The notes: generated by a model from the sequence alone, not told the origin. Shown: positions 13,120 to 24,999, counted from the first letter of the stretch. The stretch is DNA of 64,000 nt from Amphiduros pacificus (GCA_949316495.1 OX439000.1:66947070-67011069), one strand, 5' to 3'. A program made the numbers and translations.

Positions 13120-13485
13120 TATATCAGTTTGATTGTTTGGGATTTTTACATCACTTTCAAAATTATTTAAGTTAGCAGTTTTAGCCATAAGAAATAATTC
13201 TGGGTTTTTCTTTTTGCCCCACTTGGAAATTGATGCTACATCCCCTGATTCTTTTTGTCGGACTATTTTGGTATGTGTGTCACTAACGATACATATCTTA
13301 ACACGTTAATTGTTGTGCTCACTTTCCAGTCATAACAATTGGCCATGTAACAACATGTGCAAAATATCTAACTCTGTCCATATTGGCTGCTAAAAGAAGC
13401 TTGTACTGGGGGTGGTACTGGCAATCTTGGTCTATACTTGCAGAGCCAGGTATAAACCCTGGGTCTGCTAAGGAGAGTAATGTGC
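13120..13485 (-). repeat. SINE related to family 1, diverged copy
   Basis: It begins with the gtttgattgtttgg, ttttacatcactttcaaaat tail domain and ends at gagccaggtataaaccctgg, whose reverse complement is a weak box B. It is collinear with 23331-23700. Confidence 0.5.
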
Positions 13486-13494
13486 ATCCACTAT

Positions 13495-14691
13495 CAGGGT
13501 GGCCACACTCTGATCAGAAAAAAAATCCCTGACATTTCCCTGACTTTTCCCTGACTCAAAAAAAAAATCCAGGTATTGCTGCCATCATCCTCCTCTACAG
13601 CCGCCCATTCCACCCTTTACCTGGATGATGGTTTTATGCTCTTATATACTCTTATATAAGACGAGGTTTTTTGCCCAGAAATTTGTCAAATTATCCTTAT
13701 TCATCCTATACATGAGTCAGTGGTCCAGGAGCTGGTTGGAGACTTTGGAAAAGACCAAAGTTGGACGAGTTGCTGACGAGCTTGGTCACATATCTCAAGG
13801 TATATAAACAATACATGAACAAAACGCTTACCGGGAAGTTAACAAGCTTAATGTCAATCCATTAATAAATCTGTCCGAATTGGAAGAAAAAAAGTTTTTT
13901 TCACCCAGAGTTTCATGTGTTCCGCCATTTCTGCAATCCAGGTCACATGCTTGAGATTGAAAATCAATTTGGTGTTGTGACCCCAAAAATAATAATTCAT
14001 CTTATAAATGTATTAAAACATATATCTAGGTGTTTGGGACGCATAATTACCATTCAACTTAGACACGAGTCATCTTGTACAGGAGTATATATATGGAACA
14101 TTGATTGAATATTGGGGCCTCCCATGCACACATCACACTAAATTTAAAGGTATGTTCCTGTTGAATGCCAAATTCAGGGGATGTTTATATTCATCATGCT
14201 AAATGACTCAATCCTGCAATCTATGCAAGGTCAGAGGCCCTGTCCTGGTGAACACAAAATTTAGAACCATAAATTTCACTGCACAGAGAAATATATATAA
14301 ATTTATATTTATATATGTAAGGCCTGGGAGGCCACAATATTGGAATGATATCTACGGACTAGAACTAAAATAAAAAAATAAGTAAGACATGCAACAACAT
14401 CATGGATATTTGAGCTTCAACTTGGAAACTTTAATTCTTGCTATTATAGTATTAAAGCCAAAGGAGCTCATTTTGATCCCTCAGTTATTCTTCATCGTCA
14501 ATGTTTGTTTTAAACCCATGAATGATCTAAAAGTACTCAATGATTATGAAAATGAACAAAATTCCCTGACTTTTCCCTGACATGTCTGTCAATCAGAAAT
14601 TTCCCTGACACTTTTTTAAATTCCCTGACATTACCCTGACCTTGAAAAAAAAAAGTTTTTCCCTGACTTTTCCAGGTGCGTGGCCACCCTG
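13495..14691. mobile_element. Non-autonomous DNA transposon, hAT-like, 1.2 kb
   Basis: The termini CAGGGTGGCCAC are perfect 12-bp inverted repeats. The element is flanked by ACTAT on both sides (13490-13494 and 14692-14696), a 5-bp target duplication as in one hAT subgroup. Both ends carry clustered CCCTGAC motifs (three left, about seven right). The interior has no transposase-like frame. Confidence 0.7.
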
Positions 14692-15504
14692 ACTATTACC
14701 GATTAGTCACAACACGTGCAAGCAACAATCAACAAGTATGTGTGGATGTGACGGCTTGCTTTGGTTTGAAAATGGGAGGGCATTGTGAGTGCACATGTGC
14801 AAAGCCCAGCAATTGTGCACCTGCATGTGTATCATGCAATCAACCTTGCGGAATAGGTTGAGACAATGTCATGCCAATTGTGGCAGAGGTAGTATGTGAC
14901 TCTACCTCGCCATGCAGAGTAGGCAACTTATGGAGACAAACGAATGGAAATCATTATCATGCTTGGTCACGGAAACACCTGAGGGATAGCACACTCCTGG
15001 GTGACTCCACAATCTTAACACAAAACACATTTATGCCACTGCTCAACACGACCACACTTCAATTGCCAGAGATGGTCGAATATCCATTTGTTCTGAACAT
15101 TAGTATGCAATTAATATGCAGCTGTGCAATTGGTTGGCTCTTGCACATGCTCATGCACAGTGTACATGTATAAAGGAGATAGTTATGTTTGGCAGTCATC
15201 CAAAGTTTTATATTCTATGAATAACTAAATTCCCTGAATGGACAATGGAGATGCCACAGGACATCAATTTTTTGTATGTGGTGTGAAAACTTTTTTCTTT
15301 TTTGGGGAGTAATATCTCAGTTTCTATTATAAGATTTGCTTCAAACATAGGCAAATGGCCTTTATGTTGATAATTGATTTTTTTAAATGTTTTTGAATAT
15401 TTTCTGGAAACTGCTTCGTAAATGATCAATTAAACCCATTTCAAGGGCAGACTCCATCAGATGATAATTTTGACCTATCAAAATCTGTTATATATTGATT
15501 AAAG
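14692..15504. other. No gene supported
   Basis: A small cysteine-rich frame starting inside the transposon end at 14676 and a following 100-codon frame have no recognisable domains. They are treated as chance. Confidence 0.5.
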
Positions 15505-15735
15505 TTCACCCCAACTTGTTATCCCAGTTTTCATTGGCTATCATATGTAATGTTATTCAAAATGGCAGCCTCTTTGACAACTAAGTTTTGAAAAAATCAT
15601 TACAAAATGAAAAAGATCTGAGCCTAATGGAAAATAGATAGAATGGTCCCCTGAAAATACAATATCATACTAATCAATAGATAAGAACTCCATCCAGTAG
15701 TTCCCCCATCTTTGCAGAAGCTATTCTGACATAGT
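15505..15735 (+). repeat. Fragment of the 11228-12062 transposon family
   Basis: It shares the order: attggct, ttattcaaaatggcagcctc, acaactaagttttg, aatggaaa, gataagaact with the 11.6-11.9 kb segment. Confidence 0.55.
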
Positions 15736-15905
15736 CAGCATAGCCAAAAACTGACTTAAAGCTCTTGGTGTCCTCCAACTATTCATAATCTATTAAAACT
15801 CTATGATTAATGGAAGCAGAGGATATTTTTTCCTTTTTATCCTAGTCTAGATATTGTTTAGGTTTTGATATTCTGTACACTGATTATTTGTTTTCTTGTA
15901 TAGAG

Positions 15906-16476
15906 TACCATATTTACTCAAATATAGGACAACCCTGTGTATAAGATGACCCCCCAAATTGATGCTATTTTGCTTGAAAAGGCCAATTTCTGAGTTTAGG
16001 CCGAGTGAGTTCTTCCTAAAAAAGTCCGGAAATCTCGAGACATTGGCACTGCTATCATTCAAGTTTGGCAGTCATTTTAAAAGTAAAACATAAATACGTA
16101 GTGTCAGGGATTCATCATTGCACAATATATTAATATTTCAATGCGAGTTAATACACTGTGGTGGCACTCCAATCGTTTTTGTGCCAAAAATAAGAGCTTC
16201 TCACCGTCACTACTGCTTTTCAAAATGGCGACCTTGTGTTGCGTATGCATATTTAAGCAGTGTTAAAATAACATTTTCTCCGACTTGTGCATGATATACA
16301 CTTATCAAATCGAAGCGGGGTAGAATCTTATATTGTAGAATAGCAGAATTGTGTATTATAAGCCAAAGATATCAATTATATTGCTGTTGAGAGGTTGCCC
16401 ATGTATATAAGCCCACCCCCCAAACCCGAAAGGTTTGGGTCCTAATTTCTCTTCCTATATTCAAGTAAATATGGTA
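15906..16476. mobile_element. TIR element of the 'CCGTATTTACTCG' family, copy 1
   Basis: Ends taccatatttactcaaatat and its inverted partner differ at two positions. TA flanks both ends, as in Tc1/mariner-type insertions. The interior shares ccccccaaattgatg, tgcttgaaaaggccaa and a caatatattaatatttcaat block with the copies at 17733 and 21369. Confidence 0.65.
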
Positions 16477-17436
16477 TATATAGGCTATGATATGAAGACA
16501 TCTTGTGTTACAGAACATGGTGACCCAACATTATTTGAGGAATTCAGTTTTTATGTAAATTTGACATTTTGATGACTTCATTCCGCAACTTTATAACAAT
16601 AAAGTTTTTATTTTTTGTCACCTGTGTAATGGTGGGATGTGCACATTTATTTCAAATATCCTGCATTAGAAATGACCTAAAGTTGGGCAATGAAATGCAC
16701 TGTGAAATGACCTGGGCAACTTGTGAGCTCAACTGTTAATCCATAGAATTCACTCATATTTAATGCACCCACAAATACTCATTAAAGAAACCAATAATTT
16801 TAAATGAAAATTTAAAAGAGTTCTTTTTTGTGGAGACCAATTTTCTGTAGGTATCACTAATATATCCTAGCTTGAAATTAAACTGATATGTAATAGATGT
16901 GCTATTAACTAATCATAAGCAAGTACAAGACTTATAATTCCTCTACTCCGGATATTCTACATCCCAGGTCACATTACCTGCAATACCCACAAAATACTTA
17001 GAAAGAATTTATTTTGTCTTCTAACTGCAGTCAATATATGGAAAATTTTACTTGCATTATAAAAGATGTGTTATAGCTAGGGTCAAATACCAGAAAATAA
17101 AATGGTACAAATTTCGGATATAAAATCAACCAATAATTCATTATAGAAGAATAAGTGATGTTATATCATTTATCATTTAAACACAGTTTTGATTATGAGG
17201 TAGTAATGAATACAGTTATGTAGATAAAGGATAAATATAAATGCAACACTTCTGACATGAACCCATCACTGCTCTATGAAAAAAAATGTGAACATGTATA
17301 CAGTATAGAAAAGACAGTTCTCACACGGCAGGCTCAAGCTCAAGGCCCTTGTTGAAATGCAGAACCGAGAATGGCCTCCAATGAGCCGTGGAGCACCCTG
17401 AGACTCATTATGAAATGGTGGACTGCCTTACGCCAT
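16477..17436. other. No gene seen
   Basis: This is AT-rich sequence with no recognisable coding region or repeat. Confidence 0.45.
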
Positions 17437-17620
17437 CCTTTCTTCAAGATGGGAGGGAAATTTTAAATTACAATGTAAAGTTGAAAAGCAGAGACCACAA
17501 TGTCCTAAACAGGCTGTCACTATTGTTCCGGATGTGCCATGTGCATAGAATTGGGTCAAATATGATTGTAGCACTGTGAAAATGCAGTGGATATGCGAGA
17601 GCAGATAGCGAGAATTGTAT
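17437..17620 (+). repeat. Interspersed repeat, copy A of an inverted pair
   Basis: It matches the reverse complement of 27779-28008. The stretch gggtcaaat...gaaaatgcagtggatatg...gagcagatag is close to 90% identical over about 64 bp, better preserved than most repeats here. Confidence 0.6.
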
Positions 17621-17732
17621 TAGCTGATAAGATAAAACAAAATGCAAAGGTTTTCAGTCAAATTTTTGTTACATTTTTAAACTAGTGACATTGAACATCA
17701 GGTCAAGGTCATATGTGAGATCATCCTAATGT

Positions 17733-18107
17733 ACCGTATTTACTCGAATATAGGACGACATTGTGCACAAGACGACCCCCCAAATTGATGTTATTTGCTT
17801 GAAAAGGCCAACTTCCGATTAGTTCCGATGAGTTGGTTTTTCTCGAGACATCGGCACTGCTACCATTCAAGTTTGGCGGTCATTTTAAAAGTAAAACATA
17901 AATATGTTTACACAACAGAAGTCCGCCTCCATTTAATATGTGTAAATCATGCACAAGTCAGAGAAAATGTTAGTTTAAGACTGCTTAAATATGCATACGC
18001 AACACAAGGTCGCAATTTTGAAAAGCGGAAGATACGGTGAGAAGCTCGTATTTTTTCCACCAAAGTGTATTCAATCCTATTGAAGTATTCATATATTGTG
18101 CAATGAT
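17733..18107. mobile_element. 'CCGTATTTACTCG' family, copy 2, one end only
   Basis: It has the intact left end (taccgtatttactcgaatat) and interior blocks, but no right TIR. It stops where SINE sequence begins at 18108. Confidence 0.6.
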
Positions 18108-18353
18108 GGAGACCTACTTGTAGCAGATATAGTGCTGCCTCATGGAATTGTCATGTCGCAGGTCCTTGACATGACAACCCACCTGGTCACAGATTTACAA
18201 GGACAACGGGTTAACCCTTTGGCATGGGCCTCAGCTCATGTGTAAAAATGTATCACGAGTTCGAGGTGAACGAATCCACGACCTTTGGATCACCACAGAG
18301 GAACTGGTGCTAATAAGCTGGCGCTCTAACAAACTGTGCCACGGCCCTTGGCC
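18108..18353 (-). repeat. tRNA-derived SINE family 1, tail-less copy
   Basis: It is collinear with 23880-24133, including gacctttggatcaccacaga and the tRNA-like head, but lacks the tail domain. It joins directly to the TIR element on its left. Confidence 0.7.
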
Positions 18354-20663
18354 AAGATAGATATGGAGGCAATGACTGCTATTTGTAGTGTTTTGCAAAA
18401 GATCACATTCAGATGATTTTGAAAATTGACTTCTGCAACCTTGAAAATAGCTGATGATCATCTAACATCAAACTTGTCCCTGCCACTTACAGGTAGATCA
18501 TATTTTCAAGCAAAACATTGTTCATAATATTACATATAATTCCTATTGTTGTTGTTTTATGGTTCATTTTTGATTGGTTCATAATGACATTACATTTTAA
18601 GAGTTTAAGATTTTAAGAATTTATCTATGATGGCAGGGAGATAAATAACATTTTCATTCAGTTATTTTATTGCTGAACATCATGGTATATGTTACTGATT
18701 TTGTTGAGTCAAAATAGTTTGAAACAAAATAATGTCCAAATATTTATCTTGTGCCTGTATGGCATCTACATAACATTATGAAAGCTGCAACTGTGATGTC
18801 CTCTTTGATCACATGATGACACACATCCATTTATAATTACTCCAAGATATTAATTATCATGTTATAATATCTAGCCCTTATGTCTAAGCATAAATAAATG
18901 AGAAAGAACTGTAGCAGTGGTAGACGCAGTTGAAACAGAGCAAGAACATAAAATCAGCTTGTGTTGATTTTATTATTCCACTAATACCCCAGCCATATTT
19001 GTACAAATATCTGAAAAATGATGCAGAACAAATTATTTCTCAGATTGCAGACTGGTTTTTTTTATCAAGTATTCTTACAATTAATGTAAAAAAAAACCCT
19101 GATTATTGAATGTTTCACACAAACCTCAAAAACGTACCTGACAATTCTCAGGGAGTTTCAACATTTGTGATCAAGCCAGTGTCTCTTGTGTCATGAACAA
19201 TGCATGCTGGGATAGACTTGCAGACATGACAGCCCAAACAATGACTGCCATTTTCTATATGCTGTGAAGGAAATACAATAATATTTTGGCAAATAATACA
19301 TGTATCAAACTATCAGTTGCAAATCATGAGAAGAATAGACAGTTATGGGTGTAATATACTGATTGAAACAATATGAATATCAACATTTGTTACTACTATG
19401 TGCCAGGTTTGCATGTCTGCAAACCCATAAGCAGCAGATTTTTACACAATCCAAATCAAGAGAGAATTCTGATAATCTAAAAATGATACTACTATCTGCT
19501 GGGTAAATGAAATAAAATATCTTGGTACATTCTTAGGTGAAAATGTTGATTGAAATTCTCATTGATATTCTCACATTTGTTTCCAAGCATAGAAATAAAT
19601 TATTACCAGAAACTCTTTTGTTTTAAGAAATCCATAATATCAACACAAGAAATGCAAATAATTTGAATATCATTAATGTAAGCGCCAACTATGGAAAACA
19701 TTCCTTATAGGGGAAGGAAACCTTCACAAATTGTTGATAATAATTTAAATTTAATCAATATGAACATATATACAGTGATGAAAGTCAGCATTCAACAAAA
19801 AAACCTAAAACCCTTAAAAATTAACCTGAAGATACCCCTACCCCCTTTCAGAAATGTCATTTTTGGATGTTTCAGACTGAGTTCAGACCATTTTGAATTT
19901 CACATTTGAAGAAAAAAAAAACCTGAATTCAGGTTATTTCCTGAAGACTTTCATCACTGTATATAGAATATGAAAAAAGATTTTAAGATTTCATTTAAAT
20001 GCTTTCACTGTGGTAAAATGTTCTGAAAATATGATCATATTTTGTTGGTGGCAGCCATCTTGTCAATGGGATTATAGTAATACTAACCATTCAGAAACAA
20101 GTTATGAATCGCAAATAACAGCAAAAATGTGGTTAGATAAATCCAAAAATATATGCATAAGTATCATATAGTACATATATATATATCTTGAGCTTATCAA
20201 GCCAGGACACAAGATGTTGGATATCGCAAGTTTTAATCATTGAACTTTGTTGAAAATATATGTTCTGGTACCATAAATATTGTTCTAAAAATGTTATCCA
20301 TATTATCCAAGTTGCAACCACAATGGAGTAATTTTGGAGAATGGTGGAATCTTTGAAGAAATTCAGTGGTCCCACTGGCAAGTTGGCCTAAAAAATTCTG
20401 CTATAACTGTGCCATCTTGTATCTGGACAATCTACGCAAGAGACAGCATATGATGATGCCTCCCCTTGATGTGACAATGTCCACGCATTAAAAAGAGCTG
20501 TGAATAAATGACCAACAGCTATAAATGTGTGATAATTCAGAATTATGTCTGCCCTGGCTCAGCTAACTGCCTATCTGAGTTCTGGGTAGTGTTAATTATT
20601 TGGCTCATTTTGACACATCCTCTGCTTGTCCCTTACCAATGCAATATTACTATAGTATCATTT
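18354..20663. other. No gene seen; repeat remnants
   Basis: It contains the second hairpin repeat (18854-18985) and, at 19975-20110, an inverted relative of 24330-24490 (aacttgtttctga, ctataatccc.ttgacaagatgg). No credible coding region. Confidence 0.5.
18854..18985 (+). repeat. Second copy of the hairpin repeat
   Basis: It is homologous to 1238-1345. Its hairpin (18949-18972) has stem TAAAATCA/TGATTTTA, different in sequence from the first copy but again perfectly paired. Confidence 0.6.
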
Positions 20664-20760
20664 TGCGGTATAAAGGAGGTTACTAGTACCAAAGAAAATT
20701 ACATTGACATATCAAAGATACCTGAAGCTGTTATGTTATACCTCAGTGATGCGCGTATTG
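20664..20760 (+). repeat. Interspersed repeat (relative at 38459-38545)
   Basis: It shares actagt.cc, aattaca.caacatatcaa.gatacct and atgttat.cc with the CHMP7 intron. It explains part of a 97-codon chance frame here. Confidence 0.5.
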
Positions 20761-20841
20761 ATGCGATTTCGAATGAATACGAGCATGCTGATTATTTGTA
20801 AAGTATTGATTAGTTGGAACTATTTTGCGTCGGCCATCTTT

Positions 20842-20904
20842 AGACTGGTCCCCCATCGAGTGTCAAGAACATCGTGTATATACACAGATGGCGGCAACCA
20901 GTCT
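20842..20904. repeat. CpG-containing imperfect inverted repeat
   Basis: AGACTGGT and CCATC...GTGT on the left pair with ACAC...GATGG and ACCAGTCT on the right. The right arm includes AGATGGCGGC, a YY1-like motif. Confidence 0.5.
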
Positions 20905-20927
20905 ATGGCTGTACGCGCCATTTTCGG

Positions 20928-20937
20928 GTCACGTGAC
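20928..20937. promoter_or_regulatory. Palindromic E-box GTCACGTGAC
   Basis: This is a 10-bp palindrome matching the USF/TFE consensus, within a short CpG-rich island. No gene start is recognised nearby, so its function is unproven. Confidence 0.35.
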
Positions 20938-21038
20938 GGGGTCAAATGAGGTGCGCTTTGTTTACAAATGTTTTTAACAATAAATATCTTGTTTCATGTA
21001 TCATTTTTTAAAAATACAGTAGTGGTCTGAGGTATAAA

Positions 21039-21169
21039 AACAAAACATGCCGCGTCGGGTCAGCTGTGTGAGCAGATTCAGTTCGTTGGTGATGGCGGAC
21101 GGATACCCTTCCGCAATCACCAACTCACTGAATCCGCTCACCCAGCTTCCCGACGCGGTATGTTTTGTT
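21039..21169. repeat. GC-rich foldback, 63-64 bp arms, 131 bp
   Basis: The arms run from aacaaaacatgccgcgtcgg inwards and are about 88% complementary around a loop of a few bases (ataccc). The stem is CpG-rich in otherwise AT-rich DNA. It could be a tiny foldback transposon or a source of hairpin RNA. Confidence 0.75.
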
Positions 21170-21194
21170 ATATTATCCAGCAGGACCCTCTTAC

Positions 21195-21345
21195 AAATCT
21201 ACCATAGTCTCATTCCGTAAAACATTTCTGCACACCAAGTATGAAGTTCCTCCTGTAAGTGGTTGCTGAGATTTGCCCCACAAACAAAATGTGAGACCTT
21301 TGAGTCACTGTATTAAGGTCAAAATTGCAACACAGTAAAACATTT
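21195..21345 (+). repeat. AGGTCA-rich repeat, fragment
   Basis: It matches the middle of the 1-868 units (catttctgcacaccaagt, taagtggttgctgagat, ctgtattaaggtca). The ends are missing and it is more diverged. Confidence 0.7.
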
Positions 21346-21368
21346 CATAAAAAAATCTTAAATTCATA

Positions 21369-22606
21369 TACCGTATTTACTCGAATATAAGACAAGGTTT
21401 TCGTACCCAATCCTCCAGTTAATGTTTGGGGGGTCATCTTATACACGAGGACAACATGTGGATGGTGATTTACAGCCAGAATAATGGACTTTATCAGCAT
21501 GAAAAGTAAATAAACTTCACTCATACTGTCCAGATACAAACTCCCACAACAGTGATATAATTAATCTTTGGCTCATCACACACATAGAAATATTTTACGT
21601 CTCAACAGTAGTCCACCTTCATTTAATAAGTATAAATTATGCAAAAGTCAGAGAAAATTTTAGTTTAGCAATGCTTAAATATGCATACACAACACAAGGT
21701 TGCAATTATGAAAAGTGGAAGTGACGGGGAGAAGCTCTTATATTTGGCACAAAAACATTAACTCGCATTGAAATATTAATATATTGCGCAATGATGGATC
21801 CCTGACACAACATAAATACGAAGACTCTGGGATCCATCATTGTGCAATATATTAATATTTCAATGCGAGTTAATATGCTCCGATTGGGATTCATCATTGC
21901 ACAATATATTAATATTTCAATGCGAGTTAATACGCACCAAAAATAAGAGCTTCTCCCCGTGTTGTGTAAGCATATTTACGTTAAGGCCAAGGTCGTGGGG
22001 GAATTCTCGACCTGTGAAACGTAATTTGTGATCATATTGGGTAAATACCTTTATTTATCATTTAAAACGAAATTAAAATTGATCTGCTACGTCCGATATC
22101 CGTTATTTTGAAAATACGAAAATTTGTAATGAAAACGCTTTGTTTTGACACTAAGGACAAGGACGTCATGGACATTGCATTATGTTTTGCCGTAAATCAC
22201 CTGTGAAGCATAATTTGTGATAATATTGGGTAAATACCTTTATCTATCATTTAAAACACAATTAAAATCAATCCTTTGTGTCCGATATCCGTTAATTTGA
22301 AAATATGAAAGTTTGTTATGAAACGCTTTGTTTTGACACTAAGGTCAAGGACGTCATGGACATCGTATTATGTTTTGCCATAAATCACCGTCGACAGGTC
22401 GTCCTCGTTAATAAGAGTTCTTGTTCCGTAAGCATATTTACATTTCACTTTTAAAATGGCCGCCAAACTTGGTAGCAGTGCCGACGTCTCGAGAAAAACA
22501 GACTAGTCTTATATTCGAAAATTGGTCTTTTCAAGCAAAATAACATCAATTTGGGGAGGGGGGTCATCTTATACACGAGTCGTCTTATATTCGAGTAAAT
22601 ACGGTA
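21369..22606. mobile_element. 'CCGTATTTACTCG' family, copy 3, 1.24 kb, perfect TIRs
   Basis: The ends are identical inverted repeats of 25 bp flanked by TA. Inside are an inverted pair around 21760-21870, a direct repeat of the caatatattaatatttcaat block, and a tandem duplication of about 190 bp (22010-22200 and 22200-22390). No transposase frame is visible, so it is non-autonomous. Confidence 0.75.
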
Positions 22607-23330
22607 TATATGTAACAACCAATTTCATTATATTTTAATCAATTTATGCCAGCCAGCCTCAATAGACTTCATTTTTTTGGCAGCCTCCAATGAACAAATT
22701 TAAAATTGTATCATATCTAAAATTAAAATTATGACTGAGATGAAAGGAATACCAACATGCAAAAACATTATACAGGATGACACATAATATTGGGTATAGG
22801 CTTTCAGATCAATTTCAGCATCTCATTGAATTGCATTTTTCATACCATATTTTTGTGTCTGTTTCAATGTGAATTTGCATTTTATAGTTATTAGATCGCA
22901 TTTCAAAACCGTCTTCTGCCCACAACAATCTACACTGCGGTAAATAATATGTAGGAAATACATGATGGAAATATCAGACAAATTAACATTGTGGTTTTTA
23001 AAAAGGCCATATTGCAACCAAACTATCAAAGATCATTCCACTCTCCTAAGAAAATAAGGATTATACACTTTATATTGCAAACAATCTGCAAGCATTTTAA
23101 AATATATATCCTACCTATCTTAAGACACATTTTCAGAAATATAGATTCTTGAAAACAAAATTTTAAAGCCTAACTGACAAACATAACATAATTTTCTGTT
23201 ATCGAACTTTGAAATCATAATGTCCATAGCAGCTTTCAAGAGACTTTAGTCCTATGCTTATTCCACACATACTTATTCCGAGTATATTAGAAATATCTGT
23301 TTGATTATACCTTGGAAAGATTATACCATT
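22607..23330. other. No gene seen
   Basis: This is AT-rich sequence without recognisable features. Confidence 0.45.
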
Positions 23331-23700
23331 TATATCAATTTGTTCAGGGTTTTTACATCACTTATAATGCTATTTCAGTCAGTTCATGGCGAGGCCTGAC
23401 ATATAAGCTTTGCCCAAGAAGAAAAAGTCAAGATTTTTTTCCTCCTCCTCCCTTGAGGACTATTTTTGTCTGACTTTTTTTAGTACACATGTCACTAAAA
23501 TCTCAATCCTTGTTGTACCCACTTTCTTATAATAACAATGACACCATGTTACCCCATGTGACGAAATATTTTACTCATTGTGTCCTGGCTGCTTGCACTG
23601 GGTGTAGCCTCTGGCCACTCGACCAAAGAGTTGAATATGCCGTTTACTTGCAGAGCCAGGTATAAATCCTGGATCTGCTGTGGAGAGTAGTCCTATGCCT
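23331..23700 (-). repeat. SINE related to family 1, second diverged copy
   Basis: It is collinear with 13120-13485: ttttacatcact tail domain, tgtcactaa, acaatg.caccatgtta, and gagccaggtataaatcctgg at the head side. Confidence 0.5.
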
Positions 23701-23809
23701 GTTGCCCCAACAACATGAGGCCAGAAACTAGAACTCTTCAATATTGGAGAACCTCTTCAATATTGGAGAACCTCATGCCCAAGATCTGTTATGAAGGGTA
23801 GATCCCGTG

Positions 23810-24133
23810 TTTGTTTATTTGTTTGTTTGGGGTTTTACATCACTTTCAACATTATTTCAGTCATTTCGTGATGAGACCTACTTGTAGCAGATATAGTCCT
23901 GCCTCACTGAATTGTCATGTCGCAGGTCCTTGACATGACAATCCACACAGTCACAGATTTACAAGGACAAAGGGTTAACCCTTTAGGCACAGGGCCTCAG
24001 CTCATATGGGAAATTGTATCAGGAGCTCAAACTCAGCACAACCGGGGTCCGAACCCACGACCTTTGGATCACCACAGAGGAACTGGTGCTAATAAGCTGG
24101 TACTCTAACCAACTGCGCCATGGCCTGTGGCTC
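23810..24133 (-). mobile_element. Full-length tRNA-derived SINE, family 1, with target duplications
   Basis: On the minus strand the element starts GAGCCACAGGCCATGGCGCA. It has box A (TGGCGCAGTTGG) and box B (GGTTCGGACCC), then an internal domain, a conserved tail domain (gaaataatgttgaaagtgat) and an AAAC-type end. GGTAGATCCCGTG occurs exactly on both sides (23797-23809 and 24134-24146), proving a retroposed insertion. Confidence 0.9.
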
Positions 24134-24329
24134 GGTAGATCCCGTGACAAGAATGTTTTATTTCTGTATTAAGGTATGAAGGCATAAATAACTTTTTCAA
24201 CATTAGTTTATAATGGTTAGGTACACAAGATTTGGTCTGTGTTTGTGGCAAACAATCATAATAATAGATATTCTTGGATATATCTTGCTTTAGATGCCCT
24301 GTTGAATTAACTTACTCCCTGTAATTAAC

Positions 24330-24490
24330 AATAAATCTAGAACTTGTTTCTGATTGGCTGGTACTACTATAATCCCCTTGACAAGATGGATGTCTGGAAA
24401 AGATGTGATCATAATTTTGCAAATAGTATAATGGTATGCACACTGCATAAAAACTTCTTTAAATGTTTCATATTTCTTCTTACTGATGAA
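24330..24490 (+). repeat. Interspersed repeat (inverted relative at 19975-20110)
   Basis: Shared order: agaacttgtttctga, tactataatccc, ttgacaagatgg, tgatcata, tttaaatg. Family unknown. Confidence 0.5.
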
Positions 24491-24999
24491 ATTCGAAATG
24501 CTGATTGATATTTAGTGTATCTAAAAATATTTTCATTCAATTGAACAAATTTAGTTTAAAGAAATTTATTAAATATGTATATTGTTGATAAAAAGAAATC
24601 ATTCAAATTTACAACTATCATTGTTTTTAGTTTGGACGATTTAACTTTTATCTCTGATACAAATGTCTAGAAATAATATATTAAAGCTATAATAATCATG
24701 GAACCTCATGAACACTTTACATATATGATCAGATTTGTACTCAAGAACACCATCTTCAAAAGTAAATATGTTATCTGGAAGTTAACAAAACATTTACTCC
24801 TCCTTATCTTTAACTGGAGCGCATTCCTGTACTAAAATTGGCCAAACATCTTGTTAAAATTCAGATCCAGATGACCAAATATTTACAAATACTTATAAAC
24901 TGACGAATGCCTTATTTTCTTAAGAATTTAGATATGACAGTTGATACATTATGATTTAAGAAAACAATTTTTTTTAATCCGGCCATTGTTCACGGCATG

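Noticed and set aside
14676-14861. Small cysteine-rich secreted peptide
   Set aside because: The start lies in the transposon terminus, there is no signal peptide, and no homologue is recognised.
20508-20801. 97-codon frame near the CpG island as a short gene
   Set aside because: Part of it is an interspersed repeat also found in a CHMP7 intron, and the frame has no domain.
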